Positions 47,685 to 58,721 of a DNA stretch of 64,000 nt are shown one piece after another. Positions within the stretch are counted from its first letter, which is position 1, and every line of letters starts with the position of its first letter. The notes under the pieces are model-generated. The model was not told the origin of the DNA, did not search any database, and was given only the letters and a program-made list of their open reading frames with translations. The translations under genes and the position numbers were made by a program. This DNA is from Daedaleopsis sinensis (lineage: Eukaryota; Basidiomycota; Agaricomycetes; Polyporales; Polyporaceae): contig CM066305.1 of the NCBI GenBank assembly GCA_033807695.1, positions 186,001-250,000 of the forward strand, written 5' to 3'.

Positions 47685-49140
47685 CTACTCCGGTGTGTAA
47701 GGCGGCGGCAGTGCCGTCTTAGTGTACATTCGCAACCCAGAGTCCCTATACTGCTGCACCGGCTGCTCGTATTCGGGAGTACGCCTGCCTCGAGCCGAGA
47801 AGGCGCTGAGTAGAGACTGTGCGCTGAGTAGAGACTGTGCGCGCGAGTGCCATCCGGCTGGGGCGTACCACCGCGAGCGCGCGACCTCAGAACAGAAGTT
47901 CTCGGGGGTGTCTGCGCGGCCATGTCCAGAAGGGTATGCGGGCGTGTCGAGGACGGCGTGGCCGTCAGCGGGTGGAACTGGCGTCGAACCAAAGGGCCCG
48001 GGATGGATTGGAGGGATGTCGCCGCTACGAGGTCCGGATATGGGTGCGGCGGTGGACAAGAAGTTGAATTCGTGCATCGGATCCCCTGGATATGACGATT
48101 CGAGGAGGCATGCGGACCGCTCGGGCTCAATGGTGACTCGGAGATGATGCTTCCTAAATATGTGGGATGCAGGCTATAATCAGAAGATTGTGCCGAGGTT
48201 CGGTGGAGTGGAGGAGATCGAGGGGTGGAGGTCGCCGACGCCGCGGAAGAAGCAAGGTTATCCCATTCGCGCATCGACATCTGCCGACTAGGAGTAGAGT
48301 TGGGTAAGGCAGAATTGCACCCTGTGAGAGTACACATTGATCAGGATACCTTTCATCATTTTAAACAAAGAGAGAAGCACGTACTTGGAGTCCCTGAGGG
48401 TTGTCGGCGATGTCGGCGCATATATAAGTAGCATCCAATGGGGGTGAGAATGAGTAAGGACAGGCCGGCTAGAACCGCTCCGACGACGACGGTTGTATTC
48501 AATTTGACAGGCTACTTGGAGGTGGCTGATAGGGTTTGGGGACGGAGACATGAGTTTTGTCACCGTCTGGGAGATTTTAGAGGAAGACAAAGTCGACGTC
48601 GTGTCTGCTCTTGTCTGCTCCCTGAGCATTGAATAATGTAGCGAGATGTGCAGCAACAGAAAGAGAGGATGACCCGGTGACGTCGGAGGTGGAGCTCGCG
48701 GCGGTGTGGGACGTAGGAGATGATGAGACCTGGGAGGTTGCAGTCTGACCTCTGGGAAGGATGCGTGGGAGGACGAGCCTGAGGGTCGAGAGGAGGTAAG
48801 ACTAGAATTCAAGTTACAGCACCGAGCGGCCGCGGCTGTGAGAGGGAGGCTGGTGGAACGACTTTCCTCGACGAAGTCGATGGAGAGGAGGCTTTAACGG
48901 GAGCAGATGCTGAAGGAATGTCATCATCCGGCGACCCAGTATCAATCAGGAAGTAGTCCAACGACACTTGGGCTGGGTTGGTCTGAAAGTCGGTGGTCAC
49001 GACGATAGAGTGAGGGCCCGGCTCCAAATCGCGCTTTGAGAAGAAAGTGACAACGTTGTACTAGGGCTCACTCGTAGAAGGAGCGGTATAGGAGCTATCG
49101 TACCCTTCTAGGAGCGGGGAGTCGGAATTAGTGACGGTCG
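47685..49140 (-). pseudogene. PYT10: frameshifted member
   Basis: Minus-strand remnants are part of the head (SYTAPSTSEP, a TAG stop at 49061-49063, then FFSKRDLEPGPHSIVVTTDF and VSLDYFLIDTG), a TM segment in a different frame (TVVVGAVLAGLSLLILTPIG), a tail-exon start (PSRQMSMREWDNL, like PYT9 GRQMSETTRNW) and, after a further frame change near 48075-48130, the tail end ARSRWYAPAGWHSRAQSLLS ... YRDSGLRMYTKTALPPPYTPE. LLSAQSLLSA shows a 15-bp tandem duplication. No exon 1 is found. The closest relative is PYT9. The PPPY end is still intact, so decay is recent or the tail is under separate use. Confidence 0.72.
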
Positions 49141-50268
49141 ACTCAGCAGCAAAAGATGAAGTGTTTGACACAGAATGAGCTGGGTGGTATACCAGCTTGT
49201 CGCAGATAACGATGCATATATATGCGTAGACCTTCTTCTACTAGTTCGATGATTAAGTTGGCTCCTCGTCATCTTGATTCTTCCTCCTCCTCCCGCCTAC
49301 CACACAACGGGGAGAGGCTCTTTCCCTATCTGAGGAAACTAGTGGAACAGTCGCTGGATACCTATCATTTCCTCATTTTCGAGACCCAGCACGCACGAAA
49401 ACAAAGGAAATGATACATGCCCTTCCAACTTGCGCTGAGAGGGAAAAAGGCCTTTGCCCGTCGTGTGGCCAGAGCCTACAGGAGGAGGAGGAGGAGGAGG
49501 AATTGAATTTAAGCGCACACCACGTCCGGGCTGCGAAGCAAAGAATTCTCACGCCGTTCTCGGATCCGAGTCTGAATCGGAGAGATCTGTCTCCTCAAGC
49601 TCTCTTCTCGCCATGTCATTCTATCAGATGCCCATAACAAATCTTGGCTCGAACTCTTCCACTTGTATAGTACCCTCAAGCACTTACTTATACGCGCGGT
49701 GGAAGGTCACGAAACAACGGTCGTATCACTCATCCAAGACACAGTTCGATCTGTCCAACAATCCAAATGGGCATTCTGTTATAGACTTCCTGCGGCAATT
49801 GCTGATAGTGGCCACGAGAAGCATGTCTTTCAAGGTGCGCGATGTTGATGTTGGTGTTGCATAGGCAGTCCTGGCTGCGTGTTGGCGGCCGACTCGCCAT
49901 CCTGTGGAACGGAATGTTGATGTCAAAGATCCGGTACGTTCTCGCTCGGGATTCAGGTAGCAGCATGCTGACCTTGGCGCAATCACCGCACAATATTGTC
50001 AGGACGACATACCGGTGCAAGGTCATACAGGGAAATTCTCTTTCAGATCCTTAGCCTAGGCTACGAAGGTAACGCCGCAGTACCCTGATAGAGCGACACT
50101 CGGGATAGGAAAGCTCGCCAAGAGGAGGGAGTCGGGTCATCGCATTGTCTACGTGGTAAGCTTCCTTTTGTCGACATCCTCGGATACCCCCATTTCTCCC
50201 CTTTCTCTTCCACTACGCCTCTCGTTTCTCTTCACTCACTGAGCACAAGTGGGCTCCCGAAGCTTCAT
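49141..50268. other. Strand switch point of the cluster
   Basis: Minus-strand copies (PYT5-10) end here and plus-strand copies (PYT11-16) begin. The centre of the inverted duplication, about 49.36 kb, lies in this interval. There is a GGA triplet run at 49481-49500. No gene is recognised. Confidence 0.5.
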
Positions 50269-52308
50269 ATGTCCTCCCCTATCCTTATTGAAGACGATGA
50301 CTCGAGGGTGCAATACTCCAGCGGTTGGATCACAGACCCGTTTGCGGCTGCTCACGGAGGTTCAAGGCATGGTGCCGCGCTGCCTGACATCACGGTGACT
50401 CTCGATTTCGAAGGTATGTCGTAGCGTTGAGCATACATGCATTCACCAAGACTGAGAGTGGACCTCAGGGACCGGTATACAAGTTATCGGTATCCTTGAC
50501 CGTTCAGTCGATAGTGGATATGCGACCACCTCATATTACATCGACGGAAAGCCTGTCTCCACCTACACCTCACCGTTTGAAGACGCCAGACAGTTCAACA
50601 TTTCCTTCTGCTCCGTCCACGATCTCTCCGCTGGCAAGCATACAATCCTTATCACCAACGACAATGGCACTAGTCCCAATCAGTTCTGGCTGGACTACTT
50701 CCTCGTTGACTCGGGATCGAGCACACCGCAACCGACGTCAAGTCTAACCTCCCAGACTCCTTCTCCGACGTCGCCTTCGATCTCATCCCAGTCTCTGAAA
50801 ATGACGCAGTCGATCACATCTCACTCGGATACCTCGGTTACGACTCCTTCGCTCATTTCCACGTCTACAACTCATTCGCTCTCTTCAACGACCACACCGT
50901 CTACAACGTCTACAACGTCTACAGCTTCTACGAATCTTTTGCTCTCTTCGCCGTCTATGCTTTCCGCCTCTCAGAACTCGTCCGACGGTATAGTGCTCAT
51001 TCCAACGTCCTCGGATGGCTCGTCTACTTGGACTACCTCGTTAGCAAGTGCTGACCCGTCAACATCCTCCTTTTCCGCGGCCTCATTGTCGTCGTCGGGT
51101 ACGTCGTCCTCGACCAATGCAAACATCATCGGAGGCGCAGTCGGCGGCACAGTCTCTCTCGCGCTCATCGCAATCATCCTATTTTTTGTGTGGCGGTTCC
51201 GTAAGAACAAAGGTGAATATCACGTACCCATCTATCGCGCCCTAACTACAGCTGACGAACACTTCTACCGCTTCTTTCTCCCGCCGCTATCATCTCAGCT
51301 ATTGCAGAGAAGGCGCTCGTTGCACACGACACGTCTTCCTACGCAGGCACCGAATACAGATCCGCCGCCGGTCTGATCGCACACCGTCACCACTGCCCAT
51401 GCTGCGCTCACTCGACAAGTTCATGCTGCTCGCACTCGCACGGGCACTCGCACGCCCGCTCGCGCCCATCTTACTCGGACATGTCCTCCCGTCCGAGTCA
51501 TTTTGGTGGCTCGATCATCTCGCGCACAAACACGATGGCGGGCACGGACGAGCCGTACTCCAGCGGCCATCGGTACTACGGCTCTGCCCACCTTCCCTCC
51601 CGCGCGCTCAGCGGGGGCCGCTCCCAGTCGCGCGAGCACTACACGTCCGAGTCGCGTTCTCGCGGCCGGGGCCGCTCGCGCACCCGCCACCGCACCGTAT
51701 CCTCCGTGCCGACCTCACAGCTCTCCGAGATCTCTCCCCCGCCCTCCCCTCCGCCCGCAAACTGGTCTCTTGCTCGAGCCCTCGCAGATGTACGGGCCCA
51801 CGCTCAGACGCGGTCCGATGCAGACGTCCTGTCGCCGCGGCGACGAGACCCGATCGCGTCAGAGGCGTCAGAAGAGCCCGGACAGCCTGACGAGATGGTT
51901 GAGCTCGACAGAGGCAGGCTGAGCGCGTACAGCTACAGCGCTGGGCCTGAGCCGTCAAGTGCACGGCCGGTCCCGTCAACTGCAAGTGGCGGGACAGGTC
52001 CTGATGCCGGCGACGGAGTGGAGACCATCCGAAGGATGGAAGTCGTGCAGGCGCCGTGGTACGCGCCGTCCGACCAGCACCCGGATGCGCAGTCGCTCCT
52101 CAGCGCGGTTGCTGGCAGACGGGAGCGACGCAGACGCAGGCGGGGAGTTGGACGCGAGGGAGCGGGAGCGCGGGAGGGAGATGAGGCAGTTACCCCGACG
52201 GCCGTGCAAGTGGCGCGGCCCCTTGGAACTGAGCCAGCGGAGGAGGAAGACTCGGGGCTGAGGATGTACGCCCAGAGCGTACTGCCTCCGCGGTATACTG
52301 CGGAGTAG
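50269..52308 (+). CDS. PYT11: longest member, His/Cys-rich juxtamembrane tail
   Basis: Three exons: 50269-50413, 50469-51212 and 51299-52308; 632 residues, both introns phase 1. The head is MSSPILIEDDDSRVQYSSGW...GGSRHGAA, GTGIQVIGILDRSVDSG, TTSYYIDGKPVSTYTSPF, ITNDNGTSPNQFWLDYFLVD. The stalk is Ser/Thr-rich and the TM helix is IIGGAVGGTVSLALIAIILF-FVWRFRKN. The 335-residue tail opens with a His/Cys cluster (HRHHCPCCAHSTSSCCSHSH), then an Arg/Ser-rich stretch (SRSRGRGRSRTRHR), QAPWYAPSDQHPDAQSLLSA and EDSGLRMYAQSVLPPRYTAE, so the PPxY is PPRY and the final residues differ from the YTP norm. The acceptor could be 9 nt further on (CAGCTATTGCAG), adding or removing three residues. Confidence 0.85.
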
Positions 52309-53176
52309 AAAGATGGTTGGAGGAGCGAGATAGGGGACGCCGTAGGCTGAGTATCTTGGACCAGCTAGAGTATGTTTATGTGACTTGTCCTGATTGTTTG
52401 CTAATGGTCCGCGGGTTAGGTTTCTTGTTTGGTGCGCTTACCATGGTCACGGACACCGACTGTATTTGCTGAATTGTACGCTTCGTCACCTGTGTCTCAC
52501 GCAATAACGGCTGCCACCTTCTCTATCTCTATCCAGGAACGGTCCAGTTCATACGAATTCACTAGCATTATATTGCAAGGGATGCGCTCAGCCTTGTACC
52601 TACAAGATGATGCATCGATGAAGAATAAACATATCAATAGCCCTCGATCCTTCTATCAGATTGTTCGTCCAAAGTGGGTGGCTTTCGGCGTCAGCAACTT
52701 CGAACCCGCTTCTATCTGTCTAACTCCAACACCATAGAAGCTTTTGCTGACGACAACTTCAAGGCAGCTTGATGTACTATGTATGGCGCGCCGCGCTGCT
52801 CAGGGCATCGCCTTATGATGAGGTACTGACTAGAAGTTGTTCAACAGTTTCGAAGACAGTTCTATTCCCCTCAGCAACTCGGCCCGGAAATGTTCGCTGC
52901 ATCGTACCATGTGCTAGTCTGTACGTGTAAGTATAGCCTCTTGTGCATGGTGACAGAGCTTATAATGGCAGATAGAAGGCTCATGCTCAGACCAACCTTA
53001 CATCGTATAAGGCTCTGCGCAAGATTTTGGCCGCGACAATTGGTCATCAATCAAGATGGTACATCGTGAGAGCGCGGTCAGACTTCCGTTCAGTAAAGCG
53101 CAAGCTTTTATAAGTACTTTACATGAAGTCCTTCACCATTTGTGTTCTTCTTTCCCCCCTGCGCTCACCAGGCTAT
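52309..53176. other. Intergenic, promoter of PYT12
   Basis: No gene is seen. TTTTATAAG at 53106-53113 is the likely TATA box of PYT12. Confidence 0.5.
53106..53113 (+). promoter_or_regulatory. TATA box of PYT12
   Basis: TTTATAAG lies about 65-70 bp upstream of the ATG at 53177 but only 10 bp upstream of an in-frame ATG at 53123, which argues for the downstream start. Confidence 0.55.
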
Positions 53177-54444
53177 ATGTCGGACCCGGAGCGTCTCGAT
53201 GACGAGGACAAACACATCAAGTACTCTCCAGTGATTGGGTGGCTATCGGGCTCTTTGGTGGTAATCCCTGGAGTACCGGAAGCTGCGGGAGCTACCTTGC
53301 ATGAAGCGATCGGGGGAGACAGCAAGGCTACCATTAGCTTCCATGGTGCGTCACTCCATATATGCCGCACACGTTATTTGACATCCGCGTTTAGGTACCG
53401 GCATCCAGGTTTTTGGTGTATCCCCACCTGGAGCCGTCCCGACAGCGTCATATACCCTCGACAATAGTCCCATCGACTCGGATCCCAGATCCCCTCCTTC
53501 TGGTCCCCTCGATGTACTACTCTTCTCAAAGCAGGGTCTAGAGCAGAAGGCACATGAGCTGATCATTGCTGTCAATGCCCCTCAACAATACTTCCTAAAC
53601 TATGTCCTTGTCTCCGACACCAAGCCCAGCGATTCAAGCTCAGCCCTTAGCAGCGATACATCCGAGTCCACTAGTACCGCAACCCTTACATCCTCTCCCT
53701 CTACCGGTCCCACAACCGCCTCAGTCGCTCTTTCAACCAACGCGCCTACGTCGGATGACTCGTCCTCTACCACCCCAGTGCCAGGACTTCCTTCCAAGAC
53801 GCCCTCTGAAGCGAGTTCGACACCGGGGGTCGTAACTGTCACAAAGTACAACTCGAGCTCAACGCGAGACCCTACTTCTTCAATCCCTGCAGCAGCGAGC
53901 ACAGCTTCTTCCTCAGATGCAAATGCTTCAGCACGCGGAGGGCTCTCTCAGGAGCCACACCATACGAACACCGCTGCCATCGTCGGCGGTGTCCTCGGGG
54001 TGTTGCTCGTCATCGCGCTGGTTGTCATCTACGCCATGATCCGGAGGCGGCGCAAGTCGAGGGCAGAATGTGAGTGGATATTAACACAGCGTCAAACTTG
54101 TGCTTCTGAACTCACTCGTATCATCTCATGCAGTGCGCTTCCCGGACGAGACATACACATGGCGTGACGGCAAGGACGACGCGGGGGCTTGGAATGAGCC
54201 GAGCTTCCCGGAGCCTACGCCGCTCTCCGATACCCCTCATCAGTCAACATTCGCTCCATCTCAACTGTCGTACGAGACTTCTGCCCCTGTACCAGTGGCA
54301 CCCCACGCTCCTTACTCCAATCCGATGGTTCCCGACTACCCTCCCCTGCAACCACACCAGATTTCGCCCGATCCTTTCCGACAGCCTCGCCATCCTGCTC
54401 TCTCTAGAGATCAGGATGCATACGCCACTTCCGCTATGACATGA
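53177..54444 (+). CDS. PYT12: member with a Pro-rich tail without PPxY
   Basis: Three exons: 53177-53345, 53395-54069 and 54134-54444; 384 residues, both introns phase 1. The head is divergent: MSDPERLDDEDKHIKYSPVIGW...GDSKATISFHG, GTGIQVFGVSPPG, ASYTLDNSPIDSD, FSKQGLEQKAHELIIAVNAP, YFLNYVLVSD. The stalk has about 120 Ser/Thr/Pro residues. The TM helix is AAIVGGVLGVLLVIALVVIYAM, then IRRRRKSR. The tail of about 110 residues (LRFPDETYTWRDGK, Pro/Tyr-rich, PYSNPMVPDYPPLQPHQ) lacks both conserved tail motifs. The start at 53123 would add MKSFTICVLLSPLRSPGY, which resembles a weak signal peptide; it was rejected because of the TATA position and the family start pattern. Confidence 0.85.
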
Positions 54445-55324
54445 ATCAGACCTGGTATTCCCGCGTTCGTGATGTACATGGTCAGACATACCCGTCTAGT
54501 TTGCTTGAGAGTCCGAGCCCCAAACCATGTACACTACCAGGTATCGAAGTCCTCGGCTGCTACTACTCGTACTTGCCTCCGCAGTACTCCCGTGCTCTCG
54601 TCCCAGTCGTGAATTATATATTCTAGCTACTGAGCGTGTTGAGATCATATGTATATGGGTTCCGATTGTTTTGCGAACCAAACAGGTCTCTCCACCGGAC
54701 GCGTCGATTCAGCGTTCAAATAGCCAGGTGTCTTAGCAAGCACGAACTCCTTCCTCAACTTCTCACTTAACTCGCCTCGCCTGCTCATTATTTCTTGATC
54801 TGCCGTGCACTCAACCATGCATGTGCGGGGCAACCGTGGTTCTCGGAATCTCGAGCGTGGATGCAACGCCTACCACGTCCAGACACGCGCCACATTCGAG
54901 CGTAGGTGCCATCTATAAGAAGATCTGTCATTGTACGGTTTGATCGACAGTCGTCAGTGTCACAAGTCCACCGAGTGTGTGGCAACACCAATCCTTCCTC
55001 TCTCTCGTCACTTCTTGCTTAGCACCTGCACGACGCCATCTCGGTTCCGTGCAGAAGTAGAGCTCCGAGATGCCCGATGCACTGTAGGGTCTGTGAATGA
55101 AGGTGAGCCGAGCTCCCGAAGCAAGCAAGTTCGTTCTCGTGGTGGCCCAACATGATACTTCATGACATGTGGGCGGCATGCATCGTCTGAGATCACATTC
55201 TCTGGATGACCGCCATTGACAGAGCGCTGATCGTCTCCATCTCCGCAGGCATAGAAGTGGAGCTGAGAGCACAACACGCTCCCACTCCGACCGCCCCACT
55301 GACATCCTACGACTGGTTCAAGCT
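54445..55324. other. Promoter region of PYT13
   Basis: The right 400 bp (from 54921) is part of the inverted duplication shared with PYT8. No gene is seen. Confidence 0.5.
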
Positions 55325-56321
55325 ATGGCCTCGCAAATCTTCATTGACGACAATGATCCCGTAGTACAGTACTCCGAATCGCCAGGCTGGAACCTCGACA
55401 CATTCCCTCTCGCGTTTAGGGGAACGAGACATCAGGCTGTGCATGCTGGCCAAACTGTCTCTCTCACCTTCCACGGTGAGTCCCATCCCGCCTGCGTCCG
55501 AATGAGTGTACATAGCAAGACATACTGACAAGTCGTCTTAGGGACCGGTGTTCAGGTCATCACGACAGCAGAAAATGTCATACGAGCTGGAGTACCTCAA
55601 ACGACATACACTATCGATGGAGCTTTTGTGCAGAATAAAACCCAGTCTCTCAAGCCCGATGGGGACACCGAGTTCAACGTGACTGTGTTTGAAAAGCGGG
55701 ACCTTTTCGCAGGATACCACCAGCTTGTGATCACAAATAACAACGGCACCAGTCCATCCGCATTCTGGCTCGACTATTTCATAGTCGATGTCACTCCCGA
55801 ACCTCCTTCCGAAACCACCACACTCCATACAAGCACGCATCAAGTACACACTGCGTCTACCGCTTACCTGTCTTTGCCTTCGACTGTCCCGCCGCCGACA
55901 CCATCAGAGCTCTGTACCCACGGCCAACCGCATTCGACGCAGAGTGGGAACCGTACCGATGGCGCTGGTCCAAATTCACAGGTTCAATTTGATTCATCGA
56001 CGCTCTCTAAGTCAAGTTCAGCTACTACGAGTACTACATACCCATTTGTGTTTTCCAATCCTTCCACCAGTGCTATGGCTGGGATCGTGCGGGGCAGTGG
56101 GTCTTCAAACACTCCCGCGATAGTAGGAGGCGCTGTAGGAGGTGTCGCCCTGGTTGCCGTTCTGCTCGGCCTCGTACTCTTTGTGCGAAGACGGCGAGCG
56201 GCCACACGTTCAGGTATGTCAACGCAGAGTCCCGACGTCAATTTATAAACTAACAAACAATCCAGAGGTCATTTGGGCGAACCTCCCCTCCAGACCCACT
56301 ACTCTCGCGACTTCCTCGAGG
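54921..56321 (+). repeat. Inverted duplication, right arm (PYT13 promoter and head)
   Basis: Matches the minus strand of 42420-43792 from AGATCTGTCATTGTACGG through the 5' flank, exon 1, intron 1, exon 2 and the start of exon 3 (EVIWANLP). Confidence 0.85.
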
Positions 56322-56516
56322 CCCGACTCCAAGCTATCAGCCTATAGCTACGGGCGTTCTAGTCAGAGTGCCAGCTACGGAGAGCTATATCAGTCGGCGC
56401 AATATACTACCCCGGATTCCAGAGAGAACACGTCCCCATACGGCACTGCGAATGCATCAACGGCAGAGTTGTCTTTACACAGCTACAGCCTCACGCAGTC
56501 GTATCACGCACTATGA
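55325..56516 (+). CDS. PYT13: member with a Tyr-rich tail
   Basis: Three exons: 55325-55475, 55542-56213 and 56266-56516; 357 residues, both introns phase 1. The first 51 residues are identical to PYT8 (MASQIFIDDNDPVVQYSESP...). Then come GTGVQVITTAENV, TTYTIDGAFVQNKTQS, ITNNNGTSPSAFWLDYFIVD. The stalk differs from PYT8. The TM helix is IVGGAVGGVALVAVLLGLVLF, then VRRRRAATR. The tail of about 85 residues has ten Tyr, mostly in Ser-Tyr-Gly/Ser settings (SAYSYGRSSQSASYGELY, QSAQYTTPDSREN, SLHSYSLTQSYHAL), and no PPxY. It is probably the intact form of the tail that is cut short in PYT8 exon 3. Confidence 0.9.
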
Positions 56517-57202
56517 TAATCCCTTGGATGACCCTGTGAGTGCCGTGATGCTTATAGTACCTCTCTCAAATGCAAGTCGACCAAACTGACCTGGTACTAG
56601 TTTAGTTTACCGGAGGAGCTTGTACAGAATAGCCTCACGACTTGCTTCCGGCGGACGGCGGCAGTCGAGCATCGTCGAATATGCGCCCGAGACTGGCATG
56701 TAATCATTGTAGCCGCACTTGTGCTCGAGAGCAGGTATCCGAGTTTGACGAGACCTATTGAATGTTTGAACTTTGAATCGGTCAGCGCAAAGCAAGTACT
56801 ACAAATGTGCTAACTCCGAGTCAATTACGAGTCGATGTCGACTGCTCGGCCTCGTCGGCGGAGACTAGGCGCCACCGGATCCAAGCATGACCAAACAGAA
56901 ACAGGTTCGGCGCCTCCTCTGTCCCACCACCACCAAACCACCACACCTTCTCGACTCCGAATGCTACAGCTGTTCAATAGTGCTAGTCCCTGAAATTGCC
57001 TTCTGCCAGGATGCTGTCTCTCGTGCTCTGGAATTTGCCTTACTGGACGAGCTTACTTTCACTAACACTGTGTTCAATGTTCATATTCTTGTTGCAGGGA
57101 TAAACTTGAACTACACCGGCGATCACTGTAGCCTGACTCGGTTGTGCTACTGCATTCACGCGGACTGCAGGCAGATGGTCTACAGGAATATGTGCTTAGC
57201 TC
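56517..57202. other. 3' flank of PYT13 with repeated segment
   Basis: From about 56785 the sequence is repeated after PYT14. An open frame at 56887-57375 is not supported as a gene. Confidence 0.45.
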
Positions 57203-57260
57203 GCCTTCTCGAGCATATCAGATATGACCGTTGTCAAGACCGCGGCGGTGCCCTCTCGGG
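56785..57260 (+). repeat. PYT 3'-flank repeat II, copy 1 (after PYT13)
   Basis: A diverged direct copy of 60712-61215. Shared: GCGCAAAGCAAG, CAAGCATGACCAAACAGAAACAGGTTCGGCGCCTCC, CACGCGGACnGC...GCAGATGGTCT, and TATGACCGTTGTCAAGACCGCGGCGGTGCCCTCTC. Confidence 0.75.
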
Positions 57261-57754
57261 GCAAGTACGATCGCTGCGAGTTCGACGACGACGACGGCTA
57301 TCCTCCCCCGCATGCATACAGCGCTTTTCCCGGGATGGAAGGTTCTGCGTTATCTGGATTGTCCGGGATGAGTAGGGTTGCCGGGATGCCTCCTCCAGGA
57401 TATGTGTAAACCGTACGTCCGTCTCTTCCACGCTGCCCAATACTCCCCTCCTCAGCCGCAAATGCAGCCCGGCGTCAACCCGTCATTCCCCACATGCCCA
57501 TGCCTGAACCCGCCTTTGCAGGAGTCAGAGAGCCCGAGGCTCCCGTCATCCCTCCTCTTCCTCCCTCGCACCGCAGCCGCGCAGGCACGCCATATCACCC
57601 TCCGAATCGCATGTACCATTCGCTCGACTCGGATCGCCTCGACGAAGAGACTCGCGCGCGACTGCAACCCCGCTCGCTCGAGGACAGCACGGGCCGCACG
57701 ATCGCGCGCGAGACCCCCGACACACGCCTGCACCTGCACCGTAGTACGGCATAA
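57203..57754 (+). pseudogene. Unassigned tail-like coding remnant
   Basis: Two adjoining pieces look coding but do not join cleanly. The first (57203-57406) reads LAFSSISDMTVVKTAAVPSR...FDDDDGYPPPHAYSAFPG...MPPPGY. The second has QYSPPQPQMQPGVNPSF (from about 57438), then a change of frame near 57485-57500 and HMPMPEPAFAGVREPEAPVI...RMYHSLDSDRLDEET up to a stop at 57754. The Pro/Tyr content suggests a cytoplasmic tail like those of the PYT family, but no head or TM is found upstream. The first 14 codons recur at 61145-61215. It may be a relic of a PYT copy or of an unrelated gene; I do not assign a function. Confidence 0.4.
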
Positions 57755-58721
57755 CCGCCGCTTGTTGCTTTCTGTTGTATGATATGTACAAGTGCGGGTT
57801 CGTCCGGGGGGGCTTACTATGGAAATGTACACAATGAGATCTGTTGTCGTTGTGACTGTCATTGTCATGCTCACCAGTCTGTTTTAGTCCTCTCCTGTCT
57901 GTGGGTCCTTCTGAAAACGACGTCCTACATCTTCAGGTGTGGTAGCGGTAGTGAGGACTTTATACACCCGTACGTTGCTCGTACATGATAGAATATGTCA
58001 CACTGACGCCTCATTATATGTAGGTCCCAAGCTTCTCTCGATTCTAGGTTTTGTGTAGTTTGTACAGCCTCCGAGAGGCGTCCAACCTCTAGACACATCT
58101 GTAAGTTTTCTACCTTCGATTTCCTTTTCTACGTACCTACCATCACCATCTCACCGAGCATAAACTTACTATATCAGCTGATGGTATCACTCTAAACTTT
58201 CCAGCTCTGAATTCTTTTCGATGTTCAATCGATAGAATCAAGATTGCGGCTGCAATCGACTGACACGCCTGACATTGACGACAGGTACTTGGTCCGTCTG
58301 GGAACTAGTACGCATGTCGCCAGGCATTCTCTGACACCGCGGCGAACTGAGCTGAGCATCCTAACCTCCTTATTGAAACCGAACATTACGCTAGCCACAT
58401 TGGATCGGTTACGGTGGCCTGCACGTGTAGCTCGACGGGCCCTATTGGTACGTGATACCACTTGAGGAGGAGCGTACTCAAGAGTCACACTGGCCTATCA
58501 ATCTCTCGATGCAAAATCGCCAACTGGTGATGACTTCTGTTTGTTCATCATCTGAAGAACCTCTAAATGAAAGCCTTACGGTTGCTACCCCTGCGCCCCT
58601 GAAACCTGCCCAGATATATACCCACTGGGCCTCGGATGCACTATCTGCATTGTCCTGCCAGCCGCAGTGGCAGTGAACTCAGTCCTACCCCCCTTCGTTC
58701 CTCGAGTCGACTACTACAGGG
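57755..58721. other. Intergenic, promoter of PYT14
   Basis: TATATA at 58615-58620 is about 105 bp upstream of the PYT14 ATG. No gene is seen. Confidence 0.45.

Noticed and set aside
53123..53176. Upstream ATG of PYT12 giving a signal-peptide-like start
   Set aside because: It is only about 10 bp after a TATA box, and relatives start at the position of the downstream ATG.
56887..57375. 162-codon plus-strand frame as a gene
   Set aside because: It lies in a repeat whose second copy does not keep this frame; no recognisable domain.
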